Source: Opitutus sp. GAS368
GTDB taxonomy: Bacteria; Verrucomicrobiota; Verrucomicrobiia; Opitutales; Opitutaceae
Direction: 5' to 3'
Length of the DNA: 8,127 nt
NCBI GenBank assembly: GCA_945862035.1
Contig: CAMAXB010000135.1
Coordinates: forward strand, 1-8,127
In this document: piece by piece, positions 1 to 6,145 of the stretch
Position numbering within the stretch: position 1 is the first letter of the stretch
Layout: every line of letters begins with the position of its first letter
Made by a program: the position numbers and the translations under genes
The notes under the pieces: model-generated
Told to the model about the DNA's origin: nothing
Seen by the model: only the letters and a program-made list of their open reading frames with translations
Database searches by the model: none

Positions 1-31
1 CTGAGCAATCCCGACGGATTCCCAAAAATTG

Positions 32-66
32 AAAGGCGCCCGGCGGCAAAGCCGGGCGCCTTTTTG
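32..66 (+). terminator. Strong intrinsic terminator, probably bidirectional
   Basis: A perfect 10-bp GC-rich stem (GGCGCCCGGC at 35-44, GCCGGGCGCC at 51-60) with a 6-nt loop is followed by five T residues at 61-65 on the plus strand. AAA before the stem can extend the pairing into the T run. It would end a plus-strand gene lying left of the window. Read on the minus strand, the stem is followed by TTTCAATTTTT, so it could also end transcription of the phosphatase gene, whose stop lies about 135 bp away. Confidence 0.88.
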
Positions 67-73
67 TTCCGAG

Positions 74-103
74 GTAGCCGGGCTCGCTGAGCCCGGTGAT
101 CGA
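74..103 (+). repeat. GTAG-headed REP-like palindromic element, copy 1
   Basis: The tetranucleotide GTAG (74-77) precedes a perfect 8-bp hairpin, CCGGGCTC / GAGCCCGG with a GCT loop, which is followed by TGAT. The same head, hairpin geometry and tail recur on the minus strand at 5180-5206 with compensatory stem changes. A GTAG head next to a palindrome is the known layout of REP sequences mobilised by REP-associated tyrosine transposases (TnpA_REP/RAYT). No such transposase is present in this window. Confidence 0.6.
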
Positions 104-104
104 G

Positions 105-181
105 GTGCGGCGCGCTGCCCTCAACGCGCTGGTTTGGAAATCTTCGATCCAACGCGTTGAGGGCAACGCGTTCCACCGCAC
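105..181 (-). repeat. Long inverted repeat in the phosphatase 3' trailer
   Basis: Two 22-nt arms (111-132 and 149-170) match at 20 positions around a 16-nt spacer. GTGCGG at 105-110 pairs again with CCGCAC at 176-181 beyond a 5-nt bulge. The two arm differences become G-U wobble pairs in minus-strand RNA but C/A mismatches in plus-strand RNA. The fold therefore suits the phosphatase transcript, whose stop codon is 15 nt upstream. It could stabilise the mRNA 3' end, attenuate transcription or be a dispersed repeat. It lacks a T tail, so it is not a classical terminator. Confidence 0.6.
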
Positions 182-196
182 TGAACGTGGGGGATC

Positions 197-1810
197 TCAG
201 TTCGTCGCCGCCTTCGAGCGGCGGTTCTGCGGCGGGAGGGTCTCGCGCAGCTCGTTGGGCTGGCCGGCGCCGCGCTTCTTCAGCACGAAGGCATCGTAGA
301 GCTGGCCGATCGCGGTGCGGGCCTCGTAGTGGATCTCGTCGCCGTTGACCGTGATCACCTGGAAGAGCTGCGTGTCCTCCGCGGTGCGGACGAAATTCTC
401 GTTGGTGATGTTGTACATCTTGGGTCCGCTGACCGAGACGACGTACACCGTGCCGACGGCGGGATCATAGGTTTTCAGGCCGGTCGGGACATTGGCGGTG
501 CCGACGCGGTCGGAGAGGTCGCCGCTGCGGGCGTAGGTGTGGTCATGGCCCGTGAGCACCAGGTCGACCTTGAATTCATCCAGCACCGGCTGCCAGAGCT
601 CGCGCAGGCGGGGATTGTCGCGGCCATTCGCCGGCGAGACGATCGGGTGGTGGAAGGTGACCACTGTCCAGCGCTGCGGATTGTTCCCGAGCACGCTGCG
701 TAGCCACGCGACCTGCTTGTCCTGCTGCTCGTTCGAGTTGAGCGAGATGATGCGGGTGCCCTGATAGTCGAGATAGTAGACGGATTCCTTCAGGCCGTCG
801 GGGCCGTTCTCCGGCAGCGTGAACTGCGGACGCCAGTGTAGGCTGATCGATCGTACGCCGGGCTGGGCCATGCGATCCTTGAGCAGATTGGCGGGTTGCT
901 TGCCGCTCACCTCGGCCAGCGTGTAACCGGTCAGGGTGGTGAAGGCCTCATCGGCCGCCGTGATCTGCACCGCGGCGTCGACCGAGATGACCGATTCGAG
1001 CCCGGCGCTCTTGACCGTCCAGCTTTCGCCGGTCTTCGTGCCAGCGGCGAGGATCGGGCGAATTTCCGCGATCGTCACCGGCACCGTGCTGCCGTCCTTG
1101 CGCGTCCAGATACGCTCCGTCTCCGGGCCGGCGCCCAAGTTGGCATACTCGTGATTGCCGGGCGTCACGACGGCCGGGATCGTCCCGTTGACCCACGCCG
1201 GGGCACCGTGCCATTCGCCCCATTCCGCGTCGCGGTTGGCGCGGTTGATCAGGTCGCCGGCGTGCAGCGTGAAGGCGGCGCGCGGCGCGGTGCGGACGGC
1301 CTCGCGGAACACGCGCGACCAGTGGGTCTTCACGTCGTTCTGCGCATCGCCGAAGTAAACAAAGCTGAAGGGCTTGGCCTCGCGGCTGGCCGTGCGGAAC
1401 TGGAACCACTCGCTCCAGTTCGCGCCGTCGCCGACGCGATAGGCATACATCGTGTCCGGCTGGAGGTCCGTGAATTCGACGCTGTGATAGTGGGCGGAGC
1501 CCAGATCGCTGTCGAAGGCGCGCGTCTGCGCGGGCAACTTGCGCGGGTCGGCCTTGATCGGGCCCGACGTTGCGAGAGTGAGTTCAGCCAGCGCGGATTT
1601 GACGCTGGTGTCCGTGCGCCACGTGACCGCCTGGGTGGTGGCCGGATCGCCCGACCAAGTGAGAATGATCCGATCCGGCAGGGGGCGCGGCGCGTGGGCC
1701 TCCTTTTCGGGATAGGGCTTGGGCGGGTGAACGACGTCCTCGTGGGCGCTGAGGAGGGAGCAGCCAGCGAGCAGGCTGAGCGTGAAGGAAAGGGAGCGGG
1801 CGAGTTTCAT
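197..1810 (-). CDS. Exported purple-acid-phosphatase-like metallophosphoesterase with a PAS-like insert
   Basis: This 537-residue protein probably hydrolyses phosphate esters outside the cytoplasm with a binuclear metal centre. The N-terminus is a signal peptide with a lipobox-like LAGC at residues 14-17, so it may be a lipoprotein; cleavage near residue 22 by signal peptidase I is the alternative. Residues about 43-140 resemble the fibronectin-like N-terminal domain of purple acid phosphatases. The catalytic motifs appear in order: GDAQ (154-157), GDLIN (185-189), GNHE (218-221), HHP (387-389) and GHDHTYAR (421-428). The Tyr that gives plant and animal enzymes their purple colour (GDxxY) is Asn189 here, so the metal site probably differs. 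An extra segment at about 230-316 separates GNHE from the WRPQF continuation and has PAS-like features. The start is chosen for the signal peptide; the leader is C/T-rich with no Shine-Dalgarno sequence. The substrate is unknown. A receptor gene lies upstream on the same strand, behind a terminator. Confidence 0.9.
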   Translation of the reverse strand: MKLARSLSFTLSLLAGCSLLSAHEDVVHPPKPYPEKEAHAPRPLPDRIILTWSGDPATTQAVTWRTDTSVKSALAELTLATSGPIKADPRKLPAQTRAFDSDLGSAHYHSVEFTDLQPDTMYAYRVGDGANWSEWFQFRTASREAKPFSFVYFGDAQNDVKTHWSRVFREAVRTAPRAAFTLHAGDLINRANRDAEWGEWHGAPAWVNGTIPAVVTPGNHEYANLGAGPETERIWTRKDGSTVPVTIAEIRPILAAGTKTGESWTVKSAGLESVISVDAAVQITAADEAFTTLTGYTLAEVSGKQPANLLKDRMAQPGVRSISLHWRPQFTLPENGPDGLKESVYYLDYQGTRIISLNSNEQQDKQVAWLRSVLGNNPQRWTVVTFHHPIVSPANGRDNPRLRELWQPVLDEFKVDLVLTGHDHTYARSGDLSDRVGTANVPTGLKTYDPAVGTVYVVSVSGPKMYNITNENFVRTAEDTQLFQVITVNGDEIHYEARTAIGQLYDAFVLKKRGAGQPNELRETLPPQNRRSKAATN

Positions 1811-1932
1811 GGAACGGACGGGCGAGCAGGGTTTGCGGAAGCGAATGGGGTGATGAGGCCTACGCGGTCGGGTGGGGGCTCATCGCCTAAATTGAGGGAG
1901 ACTCTAGCGGGCGGAAGGGCAGGGGAAACAAA

Positions 1933-1950
1933 GATCCGATGGATCCGATG
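1933..1950. promoter_or_regulatory. 9-bp perfect tandem repeat upstream of the phosphatase
   Basis: GATCCGATG occurs twice with no gap, about 125-140 bp upstream of the phosphatase start and just downstream of the receptor terminator. Direct repeats placed like this can be regulator sites, but the period (9 bp) is shorter than a helical turn and chance is possible. The rest of 1811-1987 shows no convincing -35/-10 pair and no credible small gene. Confidence 0.25.
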
Positions 1951-1987
1951 TGAAGATGCGGTGACGGTCGCCGCAAGCCAGAGGACG

Positions 1988-2020
1988 AAAAAGCCCGGCG
2001 CAATCATCGCGCCGGGCTTG
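1988..2020 (-). terminator. Intrinsic terminator of the first TonB-dependent receptor gene
   Basis: On the minus strand a perfect 11-bp stem (AAGCCCGGCGC / GCGCCGGGCTT) with a 7-nt loop runs into TTTTT (1988-1992, overlapping the stem base). It starts about 30 nt after the receptor stop codon at 2052. It separates the receptor from the phosphatase gene, so the phosphatase needs its own promoter or read-through. Confidence 0.9.
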
Positions 2021-2051
2021 AGCTGAGAACAGCCCATCTCTCGACGATCGC

Positions 2052-4907
2052 TTAGAACGTGTACGTGACGCCCGCAGTGGCGCGGTAGGTATAGAACGTC
2101 GAATCCTCGGGATTGAACGAGAAGCCCTGATAGGAGATCTGCGGACGCTCTGTCAGGTTGTCGATGTTGAGGAAGACCCGCATCTTGTCGGAGACTTCGT
2201 AGCTCGTCTCAAGATCGACGTTCTCGGAGGCGCCGTAGATGTCATCGAGGGTGAAGTTCCCATCAAGACCCTCGAGGTACTCGGCGCGGTAGGTGTAGCT
2301 CAGCTTGGCCTTGAACCGGCCGAACGCGTACTCCAGCGACGAGTTGAAGATGTAGTCGGAGAAGCCGTACGTGGGAAGCTTTTCCGCCAGGCGACCGGGA
2401 TACTTGCCATCGCTCTCGGTGAAGGTCGCGCTCACGTCCACGCTCAAACCGTCGAAGGGCTTGGGCAGGAAAAAGAGGCTCTGCCGGGCGATGAGCTCGA
2501 CGCCGTAGTTCTCGGCCCCGAGGGCGTTTTGCGGCTTGCTCACGCGGTAGACCGTGGGCACACCGTCCTCTATAATCGTCTCGGTCGCAGTCGAATCGTA
2601 GTAGAAGCCCTTGATGTCCTTGTAGAAGAAGCCGATCGAGTAGAGGCCGCCACGGTCCGTGTAGGACTCGAGCTGCAGGTCGAAGTTGTTGGCGAGGCTT
2701 GGCTCCAGCTCCGTGTTGCCGTCCGAGATCGTGTCGTTCTCGGGATTGAGCTGACGACCGCGAATGAGGTCATCCAGATCAGGCTTGCCGTAGCTGCGGT
2801 TGTAGCTGGCGCGCAGGATCAGGTTCTCCTTCAACTCGTGGCGCAGGTGGATGCCGGGCAGCCAGACGGTGTAGTCCCGCTCGCGGGAAATGCGATTGGC
2901 GCTGGCTGCGCGGGAGCCCGCCGCAGGCACGAACTCATAGACATTGGTCTCGAGATTGATGTTCTCCGCGCGCACGCCAGTGATGATGCTGGTGCGGCCG
3001 CGGGTGACCGTCCCCATGACATAGGCGGCATTGGTCGTCTCGGTGGTCTCGAAGTCATTGAAGTTCTGATTGCGGAAGGCGTCCGCGGCCGACAGGACGA
3101 AGAGTTCGGGGCGGCTCTTGAGGAGGGCCACGACCTTGTTCATGTCCGGGGTGAGCGTCATCTCCGTGCCGTTCGACATATAGTCGGCGCGGCGCAGGAT
3201 GTCGGTGTAGGGCATGCCGCTCGCGTTTGAGCCGGTGACATACACGAAGCTGGATGAATCCTGCGTGCGGTCGCTGATGTAGGTTTTGATGCCACCCTTG
3301 AGGGAGCCGGAAATTTCGGAGCCGGAGAACTGCTTCTCGAGGTCGACCTTGCCGGTGTAGACGGACTCAACGTAGTCGACCGGAGCATTCGTCAGATCGC
3401 CCCGCGTGATCGACGACACATCGTAGGGGCTTTTCCCATTGAGGATGGTGTACACGGGCTGTGCCGGGTTGGTCCGGTCGTAGGCCACCTGGAAGCCGGT
3501 GTTGCGGACGACGTACGTGTAGGTGTTCTCGACGTTGCGCTCGTTGTCCCCGAAGTAGGCGTCGTAGGTGAGCTTAATCGTGTCCATCTGGATCACGCCG
3601 CCGGCGTTAAGCGATGTCAGGTGCGTGAACGTGTCGCTGATGCGGTTCTGGTAGCGGCGCTCATTGTTGGTGAGGCGACCGGTACCCGTGCGCGCCGAGG
3701 CGTTGAGGACATTGGTGGCGCCGCCGCTGGTCACCAGGTAGATGCGCTCCTCGGGCTTTGTGCCGAAGGTGTCGGTGTAGCTGTAGCCGGGGCGGAAATA
3801 GACGCTGGCGCGGTCGCTCAGGCGGTAGTCGATCGAGCCGCTGAAGCCCATCGACTTGGTTGAGCGGACGTTCGTCTGCACTGTGCCGTTGCTGTGGAAG
3901 TAGACCGGCTCGGTGAGCCCGAGGTCCGGCCGCTGCGCGGGCGTGAGGTAGAAGTAATCCATGTCGTGGTTGTCATAACCACGGGACGTGTCGTAGGCCG
4001 ACAGCGTGAACGTGAGGCCGAGGTTGCGCTCGGCTCCGCCGACGCTGAACAGGTCGCTGTACATGAAGGCGGCGTCGTAGCCGAGGTCCTGATCGAAGTC
4101 GTAGTAGACCGCCGACGTCGTGAGGCTTATGGCGCGGCCATCGCGCTCGAAGGGCGAGCGGCTGATCACATTGATGATGCCGCCAATGGCGTCGCCGTCG
4201 CGGTCAGGGGTCGGGGCCTTGATGACCTCGATGTTGCTCACGCCGTCAGACACGAGCTGGCTGGTCGCGAAGCCGCGGTTGTTGCTCGAGGTCGGGGTCC
4301 GGTTGCCGTCGATCTGGAACGAGTTGTACTTCGACTCCATGCCGCGAATGTTCACGCCGTTGGGCGTGCCGTCTTCGCTCTCGTTCACGCTCAGGCCGGG
4401 GAGCCGCTGGAGCGCGTAGCCGATGTTGCCATTGGTCATCTGGCCAAACGTCTCCTCGGAGACGATGTTCACGATGCCGGCGGCGGTCTTCTGCTGATTG
4501 ATGGCGAGAGCCTGGCCGCGCGCGGTGGCGGCGACCGTGACGGCTTCCATCTGGAGGACGGTGCTCTTGAGGCCGGCGTCAACCGTCTGGATCCCGTTGC
4601 CGCTGATCGTGACCGTTTGAAAGAAGGGATCGAGGCCGACGTAGTCGACTTCGAGGCGATACGTGCCGGCGGGAAGGCCGGGCAGCGTGTAGCGGCCCTC
4701 GGCGTTGGTTGTGCTCCGGATCGTCGTATTGACGATCAGCACAATCGCGCCTTGCAGCGATTTGCCGGTTTCCGCGTCGGAGACGCGGCCGGTGAGGGTG
4801 CCCGTGGCGACCTGCGCGTGCAGGGCGACCGGCGAAAGAGTGGTCAGGGCCAGCGCAGCGAGGGGAGCTCGCCGGGCCAGCACTAAAATTACGGATGCCA
4901 GTTTCAT
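2052..4907 (-). CDS. TonB-dependent outer-membrane receptor (CarboxypepD_reg-plug-barrel type)
   Basis: The predicted 951-residue protein is an outer-membrane active transporter energised by TonB-ExbB-ExbD. A signal peptide (residues 1-31, ending ALHA) precedes a carboxypeptidase-regulatory-like beta-sandwich (about 36-115, with GRVSDAETGKSLQGA and NAEGRYTLPGLPAGTY). A TonB-box-like MEAVTVAA (120-127) leads into the plug domain (about 130-255, with ALQRLPGLSV, NIRGMESKYNSFQIDG and GDAIGGIINVISRSPF). The remainder is a 22-strand-type barrel that ends in an aromatic residue (YTF). The motif pattern matches the TonB-Xanth-Caul family (TIGR01782), whose characterised members include carbohydrate transporters. 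The frame stays open to an ATG at 5150, but the signal peptide begins at 4907, so that start is preferred. No Shine-Dalgarno sequence is present; an ACCTACC repeat abuts the start codon. The substrate is not identifiable. Confidence 0.93.
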   Translation of the reverse strand: MKLASVILVLARRAPLAALALTTLSPVALHAQVATGTLTGRVSDAETGKSLQGAIVLIVNTTIRSTTNAEGRYTLPGLPAGTYRLEVDYVGLDPFFQTVTISGNGIQTVDAGLKSTVLQMEAVTVAATARGQALAINQQKTAAGIVNIVSEETFGQMTNGNIGYALQRLPGLSVNESEDGTPNGVNIRGMESKYNSFQIDGNRTPTSSNNRGFATSQLVSDGVSNIEVIKAPTPDRDGDAIGGIINVISRSPFERDGRAISLTTSAVYYDFDQDLGYDAAFMYSDLFSVGGAERNLGLTFTLSAYDTSRGYDNHDMDYFYLTPAQRPDLGLTEPVYFHSNGTVQTNVRSTKSMGFSGSIDYRLSDRASVYFRPGYSYTDTFGTKPEERIYLVTSGGATNVLNASARTGTGRLTNNERRYQNRISDTFTHLTSLNAGGVIQMDTIKLTYDAYFGDNERNVENTYTYVVRNTGFQVAYDRTNPAQPVYTILNGKSPYDVSSITRGDLTNAPVDYVESVYTGKVDLEKQFSGSEISGSLKGGIKTYISDRTQDSSSFVYVTGSNASGMPYTDILRRADYMSNGTEMTLTPDMNKVVALLKSRPELFVLSAADAFRNQNFNDFETTETTNAAYVMGTVTRGRTSIITGVRAENINLETNVYEFVPAAGSRAASANRISRERDYTVWLPGIHLRHELKENLILRASYNRSYGKPDLDDLIRGRQLNPENDTISDGNTELEPSLANNFDLQLESYTDRGGLYSIGFFYKDIKGFYYDSTATETIIEDGVPTVYRVSKPQNALGAENYGVELIARQSLFFLPKPFDGLSVDVSATFTESDGKYPGRLAEKLPTYGFSDYIFNSSLEYAFGRFKAKLSYTYRAEYLEGLDGNFTLDDIYGASENVDLETSYEVSDKMRVFLNIDNLTERPQISYQGFSFNPEDSTFYTYRATAGVTYTF

Positions 4908-4923
4908 GGTAGGTAGGTAGGTT
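4908..4923 (-). promoter_or_regulatory. TACC tandem repeat in the receptor leader
   Basis: On the minus strand AACCTACCTACCTACC lies directly against the receptor ATG, where a ribosome binding site would normally be. It is a tetranucleotide tract of almost four units with no purine-rich Shine-Dalgarno core. Slippage would change leader length but not the reading frame. A role in translation is inference. Confidence 0.35.
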
Positions 4924-5044
4924 CGGCAGAGGCGGTCCGCCCGCCACTTGGCAAGGCACGGTTCGCTTCCTGACGAAGAGTCTCGCATGGCATTGTGACG
5001 CTCCCATGAAGACCGTGTGGCGGCGCGGCGACTAATCGGTGACA

Positions 5045-5076
5045 GTTTTGCGTATTTGATAGCCAAATACAAAAAC
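5045..5076 (-). promoter_or_regulatory. AT-rich inverted repeat, possible operator or promoter of the first receptor
   Basis: GTATTTG (5052-5058) and CAAATAC (5064-5070) form a perfect 7-bp inverted repeat around a 5-nt centre, and the pairing continues imperfectly into GTTTT / AAAAC on the outside. It is the most AT-rich patch of the 4908-5222 spacer in otherwise GC-rich DNA and lies 138-169 bp upstream of the receptor start. That suits a promoter with an overlapping operator. A -35-like TTGTAT and a poor -10 (AAAACT) with a 17-bp gap can be drawn on the minus strand. Confidence 0.35.
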
Positions 5077-5130
5077 GGGCCTGGAGCGAAGCGACAGCAG
5101 GCTGCAATATCCTTCGCACCCGCTTCCGAT

Positions 5131-5210
5131 GGATGTCGCGGGGTCGCCAAATCGGCGTGGTCGCCGGGAGTGTAAACTAATCACCGGGGTCGGCGACCCC
5201 GGCTACATCC
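5131..5210. repeat. REPIN-like inverted pair of GTAG-headed palindromes, copy 2
   Basis: The intact unit lies on the minus strand at 5180-5206: GTAG, then an 8-bp hairpin CCGGGGTC / GACCCCGG with a GCC loop, then TGAT. A second, degraded unit lies inverted on the plus strand at 5131-5148 (GGATGTCGCGGGGTCGCC). It matches the intact unit's 5' half and its GGAT flank, with a deletion and a substitution, while its 3' half is eroded. The arms are 43 nt apart, as in REP doublets (REPIN/BIME). The pair starts 12 nt after the methyltransferase stop and could mark the 3' end of that mRNA. Confidence 0.5.
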
Positions 5211-5222
5211 GACCCGCGACCC

Positions 5223-5963
5223 TTAGCCGCAACCCTGAAGCCGCCGGAGATTGTCGCAGACGATGGCGGCGGCGACCCCGGCGTTGAGTGACTCGGCTCC
5301 GCCGATGCGGGGGATGGTGACGAGGCGCGTGACGCGCGTTCGCACCGCCTCCGTCAGCCCCCGGCCCTCGCTGCCGATCACAATGACGGCATCGTGCAGC
5401 ACCGGCAGGCCATGAACATCGTCGCCGCCAAGGTCGCAGCCGAGGACCGGCACAGCGAGATCGCGGAGCGCGGCCTCGAGCGGCAGCGTGATCGTCCGGA
5501 CGCGGCTGAAGGAGCCCATGCTCGCGTTGATGACCTTCTGGGAAAACAAGTCGGCGCAATCCGGGGAGAGGAGGACGCGATCCAGCCCGAACCAGTCGGC
5601 CACGCGCAGGAGCGTCCCGACATTGCCGGCGTCCTGCACGCCATCGAGGGCGAGGGTCAGACCCCGGTTCAGCTCGCCGGTCGCGAGCGACGTGCGCTCG
5701 ATCGGGCCCACTGCGAGCACCGGCGAAGGGGTGGGGAAGTGGCTGATGCGTTGCATCTCGGCCGCGGAAACGGGGCGGACGCGCGGATCGTCACGGGGTC
5801 CCGGCCAGTCCTCACGCACGAAAAGTTCGGCGAGCGCAGCCCCGGCGGTGAGAAGCTCACCGACGACCTTGGTCCCTTCCACGACATAGGCGCCGGCCGC
5901 CTCACGCGCCTTCTTTTCCTGAAGGGAGCGCAGTCGTGAGATCTCGGCCTTGGTGAGCGGCAT
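5223..5963 (-). CDS. TrmH/SpoU-family RNA 2'-O-methyltransferase
   Basis: This 246-residue cytoplasmic enzyme is predicted to transfer a methyl group from S-adenosylmethionine to a ribose 2'-OH of rRNA or tRNA. The N-terminal part (about 1-90) resembles the SpoU substrate-binding domain, with the KKAREAAGAYVVEGTKVV segment at 17-34. The C-terminal SPOUT trefoil-knot domain carries all three signature motifs: motif 1 around residues 107-120 (DGVQDAGNVGTLLR, with Asn114 and Arg120), motif 2 at 195-203 (VIGSEGRGL) and motif 3 at 217-233 (IPRIGGAESLNAGVAAA). In motif 3 the usual SLNV is SLNA. The length fits the family. It resembles RlmB/TsnR-like members, but the target nucleotide cannot be assigned, so no symbol is given. 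The leader is pyrimidine-rich without a Shine-Dalgarno sequence. It diverges from the second receptor gene. Confidence 0.93.
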   Translation of the reverse strand: MPLTKAEISRLRSLQEKKAREAAGAYVVEGTKVVGELLTAGAALAELFVREDWPGPRDDPRVRPVSAAEMQRISHFPTPSPVLAVGPIERTSLATGELNRGLTLALDGVQDAGNVGTLLRVADWFGLDRVLLSPDCADLFSQKVINASMGSFSRVRTITLPLEAALRDLAVPVLGCDLGGDDVHGLPVLHDAVIVIGSEGRGLTEAVRTRVTRLVTIPRIGGAESLNAGVAAAIVCDNLRRLQGCG

Positions 5964-6145
5964 GGGAGCAGGAAAGGGGATACCCCCGGGGTTGGCAAAG
6001 CCTCCTTGCGCCGGCCGGTGTCACCTTTGCGTAACCTATGTCACGGACGCGTACCTGGCGCGTTAAGATCCGGCGGCAGCCGCAGCGGGTCGTTGACGGG
6101 AATTTCTCCCCCGGTGCAGCTTGGCGGCTCTCACCTACCAAGCCC
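5964..6145. promoter_or_regulatory. Divergent promoter region with short direct and inverted repeats
   Basis: This 182-bp spacer separates the methyltransferase start (minus) from the second receptor start (plus) and must hold promoters for both. TGTCAC occurs at 6019-6024 and 6039-6044, exactly 20 bp apart. Inside it ACCTTTG (6023-6029) and ACCTATG (6034-6040) repeat with an 11-bp period, about one helical turn. ACGCG / CGCGT form an inverted repeat at 6047-6063. Such spacing suits a dimeric regulator, but no known box is recognised and no -35/-10 pair stands out. Confidence 0.3.
6119..6143 (+). promoter_or_regulatory. Small hairpin just before the second receptor start codon
   Basis: GCTTGG (6119-6124) and CCAAGC (6138-6143) can pair across a 13-nt loop that contains CACCTA, and the stem ends two nucleotides before the ATG. 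If it forms in the mRNA it would occupy the ribosome landing site. A 6-bp stem this short can occur by chance. Confidence 0.2.

Noticed and set aside
1..31. The 3' end of a plus-strand gene, with TGA at 2-4
   Set aside because: The plus-strand terminator implies a gene to the left, but one triplet at the window edge is too little to call a stop codon or a coding sequence.
896..2026. A 376-codon plus-strand frame
   Set aside because: It is antisense to the phosphatase, extends across the intergenic terminator, and its product is compositionally biased (Arg, Ala, Gly) without motifs.
1807..2037. A 76-codon minus-strand frame between the receptor and the phosphatase
   Set aside because: It begins just after the receptor stop, its codons cover the receptor terminator hairpin, and its end overlaps the phosphatase start. 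It has no convincing domain.
3894..4886. A 330-codon plus-strand frame
   Set aside because: It is antisense to the plug and N-terminal domain of the first receptor and shows only the Val/Ala/Arg/Asp bias of a shadow frame.
4908..5150. An 81-residue N-terminal extension of the first receptor, starting at an ATG at 5150
   Set aside because: The extension has no signal peptide, runs through the AT-rich palindrome and begins next to a REP-like repeat. A typical signal peptide starts at 4907.
6019..6044. The TGTCAC repeats as a pho box
   Set aside because: PhoB boxes repeat with an 11-bp period. These copies are 20 bp apart, which is neither 11 nor 22, so phosphate control cannot be claimed from them.
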